64,000 nt of DNA, taken from assembly GCF_000971475.1 (NCBI RefSeq), contig NZ_DF967539.1, forward strand, positions 1 to 64,000, written 5' to 3'. Source of the stretch: Sulfuricella sp. T08 (GTDB lineage Bacteria > Pseudomonadota > Gammaproteobacteria > Burkholderiales > Sulfuricellaceae). A program made the translations under genes and the position numbers. Positions 35,219 to 43,251 of this stretch are shown piece after piece. Position 1 is the stretch's first letter; each line of letters opens with the position of its first letter. The notes under the pieces are model-generated. The model saw only the letters and a program-made list of their open reading frames with translations. It did no database searches and was not told the origin of the DNA.

Positions 35219-36127
35219 ATGGCCTGGCTGTCGCTGAAAATCGAGGCGGACGAACAAACCGCCGGCGTGCTGAGCGATGCCCTGCTCGATCTGGGTGCGC
35301 TGGCGGCGGATATCGAGGATGCCAATGCCGAAACCGACCGCGAGCAGCCGATCTTCGGAGAACCGGGCGAGCCGGTCGACAGCCTGTGGCAAAACAGCAT
35401 CGTCAGCGGATTGTTCGCGGAGGATGTCGATATTCCAGCCATCGTTGCCGCCGCAACCAAGGCCGCGCAACTGACCGGGACTCCGCGTTACCGCGTGGAT
35501 GCCGTCGCCGAGCAGGATTGGGTCAGGCTGACCCAATCCCAGTTCGACCCGATTCAGATTTCACCTCGGCTGTGGATCATCCCCACCTGGCATACCGCTC
35601 CCGACCCCGCTGCGATCAATCTCATTCTCGACCCCGGCCTGGCCTTCGGCACCGGCAGTCACCCCACCACCCACCTCTGCCTGCAATGGCTGGAGCGGAA
35701 TATCCGCGGCGGCGAGTGCGTGCTGGATTACGGTTGCGGCTCAGGCATCCTGGCGATTGCGGCGCTGAAACTGGGTGCCGGGCGTGTGCTGGGTGTGGAT
35801 ATCGATCCTCAGGCGGTGCTCGCCAGCAGGCAGAATGCCGAACAGAACCAGGCTGCGGCCGAGTTCTATCTGCCCAATGAAGCCCCGAAAATCCAGGTCG
35901 ACGTAGTCGTTGCCAATATCCTTGCCAACCCGCTCAAGGTGCTGGCGCCGATGCTGGCCCAGGCTGTCCGTCCGGGCGGACAGATCGTGCTGTCGGGGGT
36001 GTTGGCTCCCCAGGCCGAAGAGACTCTGGCCGTCTACCGGCAATGGTTCGACATCGATATTGCCGGAGAGGTTGAGGGCTGGGTATGTTTGGCTGGAGTG
36101 AAGAGATTAGGGCCTGCTCATGAATAA
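35219..36127 (+). CDS. prmA: Ribosomal protein L11 methyltransferase
   Basis: A 302-residue SAM-dependent enzyme that trimethylates ribosomal protein L11. The N-terminal substrate-binding domain (MAWLSLKIEADEQTAGVLSDALLDLGAL) and the catalytic domain with GLAFGTGSHPTTHLCLQWLE, the SAM motif LDYGCGSGILAIAALKLGA, and the NILANPL motif are present. The last six codons (LGPAHE and stop) lie inside the left inverted repeat of a MITE-like element that begins at 36108. The natural C-terminus has thus been replaced by element-encoded residues. Synteny with accBC is common. Confidence 0.95.
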   Translation: MAWLSLKIEADEQTAGVLSDALLDLGALAADIEDANAETDREQPIFGEPGEPVDSLWQNSIVSGLFAEDVDIPAIVAAATKAAQLTGTPRYRVDAVAEQDWVRLTQSQFDPIQISPRLWIIPTWHTAPDPAAINLILDPGLAFGTGSHPTTHLCLQWLERNIRGGECVLDYGCGSGILAIAALKLGAGRVLGVDIDPQAVLASRQNAEQNQAAAEFYLPNEAPKIQVDVVVANILANPLKVLAPMLAQAVRPGGQIVLSGVLAPQAEETLAVYRQWFDIDIAGEVEGWVCLAGVKRLGPAHE

Positions 36128-36270
36128 CTCGAACATTCTGGCCGCACTGGCAGGCGCGCTGCTGCGTTGCCGGTCGCTTGCATGGAATGGCCATGCGGCA
36201 CGCCCGACGCCTTGCATCGCATCCTGCCAGCACGCCCATAATTGTCCAACTTATCCATGAACAGGCCCTA
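36108..36270. mobile_element. MITE-like element with 20-base terminal inverted repeats
   Basis: A 163-base element. Its left end TAGGGCCTGCTCATGAATAA (36108-36127) and right end TTATCCATGAACAGGCCCTA (36251-36270) are inverted repeats with two mismatches. It encodes no protein. It begins inside prmA and supplies that gene's stop codon, and it ends 3 bases before the start of the zinc-ribbon protein gene. It is different in sequence from the element at 18399-18559. No clear target duplication is visible. Confidence 0.82.
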
Positions 36271-36273
36271 GTC

Positions 36274-37335
36274 ATGGTGATGGTCACCACCTGTCCAGCA
36301 TGCCATACCCGTTTCAGGGTGACCCCTGAGCAGATGGAAGCGCATGGCGGGGACGTGCGTTGCGGGCGCTGTGCCAAGGTATTCAATGCCCATGTTTATC
36401 TGGAACACAATCTCGAGGAACTTCAGCATGAGGGGCAGTCGAGGTTGCCGTTCGAAGAGCCCGGCAATCAAGCCGAGATGCCTGAAGAAGAGGCTAAGCA
36501 GCAGCCTGCAGCGGTAGAGGAATTCCCGGCGGAGGAGCTTGCAGCCCCTTCGTCTGAAGAAGCTCCAGATGAAGTTGAAGAAGAGCTCGCGCAACCGCTT
36601 CAAGCGGTGGATGAGTTGTTGCCCGAATCCCCCGCGGAAGTGGAGAGTTCCATTCCTGAATGGGACGAGGCAGCCTTGTATGAAATGTACGCAGCGGCGG
36701 GTGTTCTATTAAAGGAAGAACCCGCTGTTCCGGCTCCCGAGGAATTCGTTACCGTCGAGCCTGTCACGCTGGCGCCGCAGTTTGCTCCTGAACCTGTTAC
36801 CGAGCGGCCTGTCGCGCGAGACACTTTCGTCGAAATTGAGAGAGCGCCGAAAAAACGCAGCTTTTTCTGGCTGTGGCTGATCGGCGCCCTCCTGCTTTTG
36901 GCGAGTCTGGGTGTTCAGGGACTCTATTTTTTCCGCTCTGATCTGGCTGCCCGTTACCCCGAATTCAAGCCGTTTTTGCAGCAGTTCTGCGGCGTGCTGC
37001 AGTGCAGCATCCGCCTGCCCGCCAATCCGGATTTGCTCAGCATCGAGACTTCCAATCTCGAGGCTGACCCGCAGCGGGCCAACCTGGTTGCGCTCAACGC
37101 CATTCTGCGCAATCGCTCCAAGCTTGCCCAGGAATATCCGCAACTCGAGCTGACACTGACCGATAACCAGGACAGGATGATTGCACGGCGGATCTTCACA
37201 CCGGGGGAATATGCGAAGGGTTCCAACCTTAAACGCGGTATGGTGCCGAATGAGGAGATCACGGTGAAGCTGTATCTCGACCTGGGTGACCTGAAAGCGG
37301 CAGGTTATCGGGTTTTTCTGTTTTATCCGCAATAA
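36274..37335 (+). CDS. Zinc-ribbon, DUF3426-type membrane protein
   Basis: About 353 residues. The N-terminus is a small MJ0042-like zinc ribbon (CPACHTRFRVTPEQMEAHGGDVRCGRC, four Cys). A long acidic Glu/Pro-rich linker follows (residues about 50-175), then a single transmembrane helix (FFWLWLIGALLLLASLGVQGLYFF) and a C-terminal DUF3426 domain of about 140 residues predicted to be periplasmic. This architecture is widespread in betaproteobacteria next to prmA, but its function is unknown. The start is the ATG at 36274, or 36280, just after the MITE, which therefore supplies its upstream region. Confidence 0.85.
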   Translation: MVMVTTCPACHTRFRVTPEQMEAHGGDVRCGRCAKVFNAHVYLEHNLEELQHEGQSRLPFEEPGNQAEMPEEEAKQQPAAVEEFPAEELAAPSSEEAPDEVEEELAQPLQAVDELLPESPAEVESSIPEWDEAALYEMYAAAGVLLKEEPAVPAPEEFVTVEPVTLAPQFAPEPVTERPVARDTFVEIERAPKKRSFFWLWLIGALLLLASLGVQGLYFFRSDLAARYPEFKPFLQQFCGVLQCSIRLPANPDLLSIETSNLEADPQRANLVALNAILRNRSKLAQEYPQLELTLTDNQDRMIARRIFTPGEYAKGSNLKRGMVPNEEITVKLYLDLGDLKAAGYRVFLFYPQ

Positions 37336-37369
37336 AACACCGGTTTTTCAATAAGTTGATTTTATCGCC

Positions 37370-37399
37370 TTGTCACGGGAAGTGCGGATAAGGTATAGT
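37370..37399 (+). promoter_or_regulatory. Sigma-70-type promoter of the gcv operon
   Basis: A -35 box TTGTCA (37370-37375) and a -10 box TATAGT (37394-37399) with 18-base spacing, ending about 18 bases before the glycine riboswitch. Transcription should start near 37406. The position directly in front of the aptamers supports it. Confidence 0.7.
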
Positions 37400-37416
37400 T
37401 CACGCTGCCAAAAACC

Positions 37417-37593
37417 CATGCGGGAGAGCGTGCGATTATTTTCGCACCACCGAAGGCGCAATCACCCGTAACCGCTCAGGTATCAGGAACCGCATAGAAC
37501 ACGGCAACTCTGGAGAGAGGCGGCTAGTACCGCTCACCGAAGGGGCACGCGATGGTCCTAACCATCGTAATCTCTCAGGTACACAGGACAGAG
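37417..37593 (+). ncRNA. Tandem glycine riboswitch
   Basis: Two adjacent glycine aptamers. Aptamer 1 (about 37417-37499) has GGGAGAG, ACCGAAGGCGCAA and CGCTCAGGTA. Aptamer 2 (about 37504-37593) has CTGGAGAG, ACCGAAGGGGCA and TCTCTCAGGTA. These are the conserved core elements of the gcvT class. It precedes the glycine cleavage operon, as in other bacteria where glycine binding turns expression on. An intrinsic terminator follows immediately. Confidence 0.95.
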
Positions 37594-37628
37594 GGGTGAA
37601 GCCGGCTAGCCGGCTTCACCCTTTTTTA
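37594..37628 (+). terminator. Riboswitch-controlled intrinsic terminator
   Basis: A perfect 13-base-pair stem (GGGTGAAGCCGGC at 37594-37606 with its complement at 37609-37621, TA loop) followed by TTTTTT. It starts where aptamer 2 ends, so the 5' arm can compete with the aptamer's closing stem. This is the expression platform: without glycine, termination; with glycine, read-through is expected by analogy with known gcvT switches. Confidence 0.9.
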
Positions 37629-37655
37629 TTTCTGGCCCGGGAGTTAACAAGAATA

Positions 37656-38735
37656 ATGTTGAAACAAACGCCACTCAATCAAACCCACCGCGACATGGGT
37701 GCCCGCATGGTCGATTTCGGCGGCTGGGACATGCCGGTGAACTACGGCTCCCAGATCGAGGAACACCATCAGGTGCGCCGCGCGGCCGGCATGTTCGACG
37801 TCTGTCACATGCTGGTGGTGGACGTCACCGGTAGCGGCATCCGCGAATTCCTCCAATATTTGCTCGCCAATAACGTCGACAAACTGAAGGAACCCGGCAA
37901 GGCGCTTTATTCCTGCATGCTGAATCCGGCGGGCGGCGTGATCGACGACCTGATCGTGTATTTCATGCGCGAGGACTGGTTCCGGATCGTGGTCAACGCC
38001 GGCACGGCGGACAAGGATGTGGCATGGATGGAGCAGCAACTCGCTGCCCGTGCGCCGCAACTGACCATCCAGCCGCGCCGCGATCTGGCGATGATCGCGG
38101 TGCAAGGTCCACAGGCAAGGGAGAAGGTGTGGCAGGCGATTCCCGCCGCTCGCGCCGCGACCGAATTCCTCAAGCCGTTCCAGGCGGCCGAATTCGACCA
38201 GTATTTTATCGGGCGCACCGGCTACACTGGCGAGGACGGCTTCGAGATCATGCTGCCGGTGTCGGAAGCAGCAGGCTTGTGGAAAACCCTGAATACCCTG
38301 GGTGTCGCGCCGATCGGTCTGGGTGCGCGCGATACGCTGCGCCTGGAAGCCGGGATGAATCTCTACGGCCAGGACATGGACGAGGACGTGAATCCGCTCG
38401 AAGCCGGACTGGCATGGACCGTGGAGCTGGCCAGTCCGCGCGACTTCATCGGCAAGCCGGCGCTGCTGGCGAAGACGGTGAAAATGCAGATGCTGGGGCT
38501 GGTTTTGCTCGACAAGGGTGTGCTGCGCGGCCACCAGAAAGTGGTCACCTCCCATGGCGCGGGCGAGATCACCAGCGGCAGTTTTTCCCCCACCCTGAAC
38601 CTGTCCATCGCCTTCGCCCGCCTGCCGCTGGCAGTCGCAGTCGGCGACGTGGTGCAGGTGGAGATCCGCGACAAATTACACAATGCAAAAGTGGTGAAGC
38701 TACCTTTTGCACGCAACGGCAAGGCATTAATTTGA
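37656..38735 (+). CDS. gcvT: Glycine cleavage system T protein (aminomethyltransferase)
   Basis: A 359-residue enzyme that releases ammonia from the aminomethyl-lipoyl H protein and transfers the carbon to tetrahydrofolate. Key motifs: [24 protein letters not shown] at the N-terminus, [25 protein letters not shown], and [23 protein letters not shown] start at the ATG at 37656, not the GTG at 37596 that lies in the terminator stem. It is the first gene after the riboswitch. An inverted repeat begins at its stop codon. Confidence 0.97.
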   Translation: MLKQTPLNQTHRDMGARMVDFGGWDMPVNYGSQIEEHHQVRRAAGMFDVCHMLVVDVTGSGIREFLQYLLANNVDKLKEPGKALYSCMLNPAGGVIDDLIVYFMREDWFRIVVNAGTADKDVAWMEQQLAARAPQLTIQPRRDLAMIAVQGPQAREKVWQAIPAARAATEFLKPFQAAEFDQYFIGRTGYTGEDGFEIMLPVSEAAGLWKTLNTLGVAPIGLGARDTLRLEAGMNLYGQDMDEDVNPLEAGLAWTVELASPRDFIGKPALLAKTVKMQMLGLVLLDKGVLRGHQKVVTSHGAGEITSGSFSPTLNLSIAFARLPLAVAVGDVVQVEIRDKLHNAKVVKLPFARNGKALI

Positions 38736-38820
38736 ACCGCAAGGGACGCGAAGGACGCAAGGTAAAGCCAAAGAATTTCTTGTTTTCCTTTGCGAACCTT
38801 TGCGTCCTTGGCGGTGAAAA
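38734..38820. repeat. Long inverted repeat, family B copy 2 (gcvT-gcvH)
   Basis: An imperfect stem of about 87 bases: GAACCGCAAGGGACGCGAAGG and ACGCAAGG on the left pair with CCTTTGCGAACC, TTTGCGTCCTTGGCGGTGAAA on the right. It begins in the gcvT stop codon and ends about 20 bases before the gcvH ribosome-binding site. Copy 3, 500 bases downstream, is close in sequence. Confidence 0.87.
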
Positions 38821-38843
38821 AGAATTTAATTCAGGAGAAAAAT

Positions 38844-39233
38844 ATGAGTATCCCTAGCGATCTGAAATACACCAAATCCCACGAGTGGACCAGGCTTGAG
38901 GCCGACGGCACGGTCACGGTCGGCATCACCCATCATGCCCAGGAACTGCTGGGCGACATGGTGTATGTGGAAACTCCCGCAGTCGGTCGCCAGCTTGCCG
39001 CTGGCGAAGAGTGTGCCGTGGTGGAATCGGTCAAGGCCGCTTCCGACGTCTATGCACCGCTGGCGGGTGAAGTGATTGCCGTCAACGCCGAGGTGGTGGA
39101 TGCGCCAGAAAAAATCAATCAGGATGCCTATGCGGCCTGGATGTTCAAGATCAAACCTGGCAATCCCGCCGACCTGGATGGGCTGCTCGCTGCCGCCGCC
39201 TATCAGGCGCTGGTCGAAAGCGAAGCGCACTGA
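38844..39233 (+). CDS. gcvH: Glycine cleavage system H protein
   Basis: A 129-residue lipoyl carrier protein that shuttles the aminomethyl group from GcvP to GcvT. The lipoylation site is Lys64 in [11 protein letters not shown]-type context ([16 protein letters not shown]). N-terminal [12 protein letters not shown] and the C-terminal [10 protein letters not shown] are typical. The ATG at 38844 has an AGGAG ribosome-binding site. Flanking inverted repeats lie on both sides, so gcvH mRNA is bracketed by two strong stems. Confidence 0.97.
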   Translation: MSIPSDLKYTKSHEWTRLEADGTVTVGITHHAQELLGDMVYVETPAVGRQLAAGEECAVVESVKAASDVYAPLAGEVIAVNAEVVDAPEKINQDAYAAWMFKIKPGNPADLDGLLAAAAYQALVESEAH

Positions 39234-39234
39234 T

Positions 39235-39320
39235 TTTCACCGCAAAGGACACAAAAGGTGCGCGAGATGATTCGCCTTCTTTTTTCTTCCTTTGCGAACC
39301 TTCGCGTCCTTTGCGGTAAA
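39235..39320. repeat. Long inverted repeat, family B copy 3 (gcvH-gcvPA)
   Basis: TTTTCACCGCAAAGGACACAAAAGG on the left pairs with CCTTTGCGAACCTTCGCGTCC and TTTGCGGTAAA on the right, with about 35 bases of loop. It starts 2 bases after the gcvH stop. It is close in sequence to the copy between gcvT and gcvH, and related in layout to the accB-accC copy. Confidence 0.87.
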
Positions 39321-39338
39321 TTGTTTTAAAGGTAATTT

Positions 39339-40766
39339 ATGCCCTTCATTCCCCATACCGAAGAAGACATCCAGGCCATGCTGGCCAGCATAGGTGCGGC
39401 TTCGATCGAAGACTTGTTCGACGAAATCCCGGCTGCGCTGCGCGCCGACCGGCTTGAAAGCGTGCCACCGGCCCTGAACGAGATGGCTGCAGGCCGCCTG
39501 ATGCAGGAACGGGCGGAACAGGATGGGCGCTATCTGAATTTTATCGGTGCCGGCGCCTACGAGCACCACATACCGGCGGCAGTGTGGCAGATTGCCGGCC
39601 GCGGCGAATTCTATTCCGCCTACACGCCTTACCAGGCGGAGGCGAGCCAGGGCACGCTGCAGCTGCTGTACGAATTCCAGACCATGATGGCCTCGTTGAC
39701 CGGCATGGACATCTCCAATGCCAGCCTGTACGACGGTGCTTCCGGCTTGGCCGAAGCAGTGTTGATGGCGGTGCGCGCACACAAGTCGGCACGCCGTGTT
39801 CTGGTGCCGGCAGCGGTGCATCCGATCTGGCGTCAGGTGACCGATGCCTTGGTAAAAAATCAGGGTATCGAATTGATTCCCGTACCCTATGATGCTCGCA
39901 GTGGAAGCACCGTGGCCGAATCGCTGAAAAGCTTCGAAGGCGAGGATTTTGCTGCGCTGGTGATACAGCAGCCGAATTTCTTCGGCGTGCTGGAGGAAGT
40001 CGACGAACTGACCGATTGGGCTCATGCCCAGGGTATGCTGGTTATCGGCGCGGTCAATCCGATCTCCCTCGGCATGCTCAAGGCGCCTGGTCAGTGGGGA
40101 AGCAAGGGCGCCGACATCGCCGTAGGCGAGGGGCAGCCGCTGGGCGCGCCGCTATCGTCGGGCGGTCCCTATTTCGGTTTTCTGTGCTGCAAGCAGGCGC
40201 TGGCGCGGCAGATGCCGGGGCGTATCGTCGGCCGCACGGTGGACATGGACGGCAAGCCCGGCTTCTGCCTGACACTGCAGGCGCGCGAGCAGCATATCCG
40301 CCGTGCCAAGGCGACCTCCAACATCTGCACCAACCAGGGGTTGATGGCCACAGCGGCGACGGTTCATCTCGCACTGCTCGGCCAGGAAGGCCTGGAGCGC
40401 GTCGCGGCGGCCTGCCACGCCAACACCCGGATGCTGGCCGAGCAGGCGTGCCTGATTGCGGGGGTGGAGCGGGTATTTTCCAACCTCTTCTTCCACGAGG
40501 TGGTGATTACCTTCGATCTCCCCGTCGCCGACGTGCTACGCGCCATGGAGGCTCAGGGCATAATGGGAGGGCTGGACTTGACGCCCTGGTATCCGGAGCT
40601 GGGCAACGCCCTGCTGGTTTGCGCCACGGAAACCAAAACCCAGGAAGACATCCGGAAATTCCTGGAAAATCTGGAACGCATCGTTTCCCGACGCAGTTCC
40701 GGCCCTGCCTGTACTAGACTTAAGCCTGCCGCTGATAATCCGTTTTACCAAAACGGGAACAAATGA
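39339..40766 (+). CDS. gcvPA: Glycine dehydrogenase (decarboxylating) subunit 1
   Basis: A 475-residue alpha subunit of the split P protein that decarboxylates glycine and loads the H protein. The family N-terminus [19 protein letters not shown] and motifs [36 protein letters not shown], and [11 protein letters not shown] are present. The PLP Lys is on the partner subunit GcvPB. The two P subunits are separated by the thiol peroxidase gene, whereas they are usually adjacent. Length is slightly above the usual 445-450 because of a C-terminal extension after LERIVSRR. Confidence 0.96.
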   Translation: MPFIPHTEEDIQAMLASIGAASIEDLFDEIPAALRADRLESVPPALNEMAAGRLMQERAEQDGRYLNFIGAGAYEHHIPAAVWQIAGRGEFYSAYTPYQAEASQGTLQLLYEFQTMMASLTGMDISNASLYDGASGLAEAVLMAVRAHKSARRVLVPAAVHPIWRQVTDALVKNQGIELIPVPYDARSGSTVAESLKSFEGEDFAALVIQQPNFFGVLEEVDELTDWAHAQGMLVIGAVNPISLGMLKAPGQWGSKGADIAVGEGQPLGAPLSSGGPYFGFLCCKQALARQMPGRIVGRTVDMDGKPGFCLTLQAREQHIRRAKATSNICTNQGLMATAATVHLALLGQEGLERVAAACHANTRMLAEQACLIAGVERVFSNLFFHEVVITFDLPVADVLRAMEAQGIMGGLDLTPWYPELGNALLVCATETKTQEDIRKFLENLERIVSRRSSGPACTRLKPAADNPFYQNGNK

Positions 40767-40818
40767 AATGGATTACTGGCAAGTAGTAAGTTTGAAACCC
40801 TGAAAAAGGAGCGCGATC

Positions 40819-41322
40819 ATGGCAACTGTAACTCTGGAAGGCAACCCCCTCGAAGTTCTCGGTCATTTCCCGCGGCCGGGAGAATCGGTGCACAGCTTCA
40901 TGCTGGTGGACAAGAACCTGAACGATATTTCCCTGAGCCAGTTCGAGGGAAAGCGCAAAATCCTGAGTATCGTGCCGAGCATCGATACGCCGGTTTGTGC
41001 GACTTCAACGCGTCAGTTCAATCGGGAAGCGAGCCAGCTCGATAATGTCGTGGTGCTGGTGATTTCCGCCGACCTGCCGTTTGCTCAGGTGCGCTTCTGC
41101 GGCGCTGAAGGGTTGAACAACGTGATCATGCTTTCCACCCTGCGCGGACGCGATTTTTCCAAGGACTACGGCGTGCTGATCAAGACCTATCCGCTTGCCG
41201 GCTTGTGCGCCAGGGCGGTGATCGTGCTGGACGAGCACGACCGCGTGCTTTATTCGCAGCTGGTGCCGGAAATAACCGATGAACCTGATTACGATGCGGC
41301 GCTGGCCGCAGTGAAAGGATAA
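40819..41322 (+). CDS. tpx: Thiol peroxidase (Tpx family)
   Basis: A 167-residue atypical 2-Cys peroxiredoxin that reduces lipid and hydrogen peroxides with thioredoxin. The peroxidatic Cys60 is in [15 protein letters not shown], and the resolving Cys94 is in [14 protein letters not shown], the standard pair. No signal peptide is seen. It has a good ribosome-binding site (AAGGAG) and lies inside the gcv operon between gcvPA and gcvPB, with 9 bases before gcvPB, so it would be expressed under control of the glycine riboswitch. Confidence 0.95.
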   Translation: MATVTLEGNPLEVLGHFPRPGESVHSFMLVDKNLNDISLSQFEGKRKILSIVPSIDTPVCATSTRQFNREASQLDNVVVLVISADLPFAQVRFCGAEGLNNVIMLSTLRGRDFSKDYGVLIKTYPLAGLCARAVIVLDEHDRVLYSQLVPEITDEPDYDAALAAVKG

Positions 41323-41330
41323 TCCGCAGT

Positions 41331-42776
41331 ATGTTGATTTTCGAACTGTCCCGTCCGGGACGCAAAAACCTGGCCCAAGCTCCCGCGGCCAAGCCTGAAG
41401 CGAACGATATTCCAGCCCATTTGCGTCGCGGCGATAAACCGCTGCTGCCTGAAGTCTCCGAGATGGACGCAGTACGTCATTACACCCGGCTGTCGCAGAA
41501 GAACTTCTCGATCGATACCCACTTCTATCCGCTCGGCTCCTGCACCATGAAATACAACCCGCGCGGCGCCAACCAGCATGCCATGTTGCCGCAGTTTCTG
41601 GCACGCCACCCGCTGGCGTCGGAGGCTACCGGACAGGGCGTGCTTGCCTGTCTGCACGAACTGCAGGAAATGCTCAAGGATGTGACCGGCATGGCCGCGG
41701 TTTCGCTCACACCGATGGCGGGTGCCCAGGGTGAGTTCGCCGGGGTGGCGATGATCCGCGCCTATCACGTTTCCCGCAATGATGCGGCCCGTACCGAAAT
41801 GCTAGTGCCGGATGCAGCGCACGGCACCAATCCGGCCTCGGCGGTGATGTGTGGCTATACCGTCAGGGAAATTCCTACCGACCGCGATGGCAATGTCGAT
41901 CTGGAAGCGCTCAGGGCAACCGTCGGGCCAAACACTGCCGGACTGATGCTGACCAATCCCTCCACCCTCGGGGTGTTCGAAAAGAATATCAGCGAGATGC
42001 AGCAGATCGTCCACCAAGCCGGCGGTCTGACCTACTACGACGGCGCCAATCTCAACGCCATCCTGGGTCGGGTCAAGCCGGGCGACATGGGTTTCGACGT
42101 GATCCACGTCAACCTGCACAAAACCTTTTCCACCCCGCACGGCGGTGGTGGACCCGGTTCTGGCCCGGTGGGTGTCAGTGAGCGCCTGCTGCCGTTCCTG
42201 CCGATACCGGTGGTCGCTTTCGAGTCCGGTCGCTACCGTCTGGTGACGGAAAAGGATCTGCCGCAAAGCATCGGACGTCTTTCCGGCTTCATGGGCAATA
42301 TCGGTGTCCTGCTGCGCGCCTATTCCTACGCGCGCATGCTGGGCGCGGAAGGGATGCGCCGCGTGGCGGATTTCGCCACCCTCAACGCCAACTACCTGAT
42401 GGCGGAACTGAGCAAGGCCGGCTTCGATATCGCCTTTCCGCAGCGTCGTGCCAGCCACGAGTTCATCGTCACCCTCAAGGGCCTCAAGGAGCAAACCGGG
42501 GTGAGCGCGATGGACGTGGCCAAGCGCCTGCTCGACAAGGGCTTCCATGCGCCCACCACCTATTTTCCGATGCTGGTGCCGGAATGCCTGCTGATCGAGC
42601 CGACCGAAACCGAGTCGAAACAGACGCTAGATGCCTTCGTCGCGGCATTGAAGGAAATTCTGGACGAGGCCCATGCCAATCCGGAACTGGTCAAGACTGC
42701 GCCCCACACCATGCCAGTGCGGCGTCTCGATGACGTCAAGGCAGCACGCGAGCTGGATCTGGTGTGGAAGGCTTAG
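41331..42776 (+). CDS. gcvPB: Glycine dehydrogenase (decarboxylating) subunit 2
   Basis: A 481-residue beta subunit of the split P protein, carrying the PLP cofactor. The PLP-binding Lys264 is in [21 protein letters not shown]. Other markers are [23 protein letters not shown] and [11 protein letters not shown]. Together with gcvPA, gcvH and gcvT it forms the glycine cleavage complex. The dihydrolipoyl dehydrogenase (L protein) is not encoded here and must come from elsewhere. dgkA follows after 43 bases on the same strand. Confidence 0.97.
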   Translation: MLIFELSRPGRKNLAQAPAAKPEANDIPAHLRRGDKPLLPEVSEMDAVRHYTRLSQKNFSIDTHFYPLGSCTMKYNPRGANQHAMLPQFLARHPLASEATGQGVLACLHELQEMLKDVTGMAAVSLTPMAGAQGEFAGVAMIRAYHVSRNDAARTEMLVPDAAHGTNPASAVMCGYTVREIPTDRDGNVDLEALRATVGPNTAGLMLTNPSTLGVFEKNISEMQQIVHQAGGLTYYDGANLNAILGRVKPGDMGFDVIHVNLHKTFSTPHGGGGPGSGPVGVSERLLPFLPIPVVAFESGRYRLVTEKDLPQSIGRLSGFMGNIGVLLRAYSYARMLGAEGMRRVADFATLNANYLMAELSKAGFDIAFPQRRASHEFIVTLKGLKEQTGVSAMDVAKRLLDKGFHAPTTYFPMLVPECLLIEPTETESKQTLDAFVAALKEILDEAHANPELVKTAPHTMPVRRLDDVKAARELDLVWKA

Positions 42777-42819
42777 CCTTCATCAATCTGTAACACGCAT
42801 CCCATAAACTGGCTTCAAC

Positions 42820-43188
42820 ATGGAAAGCCCGCACAAAGGCAAGACCGGCCTGAAACGCCTGTGGAACGCTTTCCACTACTCCCTGGCAGGATTCAAGGCC
42901 GCCTACCAGAACGAGGACGCTTTCCGGCAGGAATCTCTGCTGGCAGCGGTCCTGATTCCGCTCGCGCTGTTTCTGCCGGCGGGGGCAGTCGGCAAGGCGC
43001 TGATGATTGCCAGCGTGCTGCTGGTGCTTATCGTCGAACTGCTCAATTCGGCGGTGGAAGCCACGGTAGACCGCATTTCTCTGGAAAACCACCATCTGGC
43101 CAAACGGGCCAAGGACATCGGCAGCGCCGCCGTGCTGCTGAGCTTGGTCAACCTGACGGTGGTCTGGGCGCTGGTGCTGTTCGGCTAG
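42820..43188 (+). CDS. dgkA: Diacylglycerol kinase
   Basis: A 122-residue trimeric integral membrane kinase that phosphorylates diacylglycerol to phosphatidic acid. It shows the family features: an amphipathic N-terminus (KTGLKRLWNAFHYSLAGFKAAYQNEDAFRQE) and three transmembrane helices with EL(L)NSAVEATVDRIS between the second and third, which contains the catalytic Glu and Asn. In this context it can recycle the diacylglycerol produced by lipid turnover or the neighbouring PAP2 phosphatase. A weak Pho-box-like repeat (42777-42805) precedes it but lies very close to the start. Confidence 0.95.
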   Translation: MESPHKGKTGLKRLWNAFHYSLAGFKAAYQNEDAFRQESLLAAVLIPLALFLPAGAVGKALMIASVLLVLIVELLNSAVEATVDRISLENHHLAKRAKDIGSAAVLLSLVNLTVVWALVLFG

Positions 43189-43189
43189 C

Positions 43190-43218
43190 CTGTCACAAAA
43201 AATTCAACTTGCTGTCAC
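43190..43218 (+). promoter_or_regulatory. Candidate Pho box upstream of the glycosyltransferase gene
   Basis: CTGTCAC (43190-43196) and CTGTCAC (43212-43218) are spaced by exactly two 11-base units, with a degenerate middle unit AATTCAA at 43201. The E. coli-type Pho box has 7-base CTGTCAT/C units every 11 bases. No good -10 box is visible at the expected distance, so regulation is tentative. Confidence 0.45.
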
Positions 43219-43251
43219 AATAGCTTCTTCTTGCCGCGGCAAACTAGCGGC

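Noticed and set aside
42777-42805. Pho-box-like units before dgkA
   Set aside because: One unit is good (CTGTAAC) but the others are poor, and the start codon is too close for a PhoB-activated promoter.
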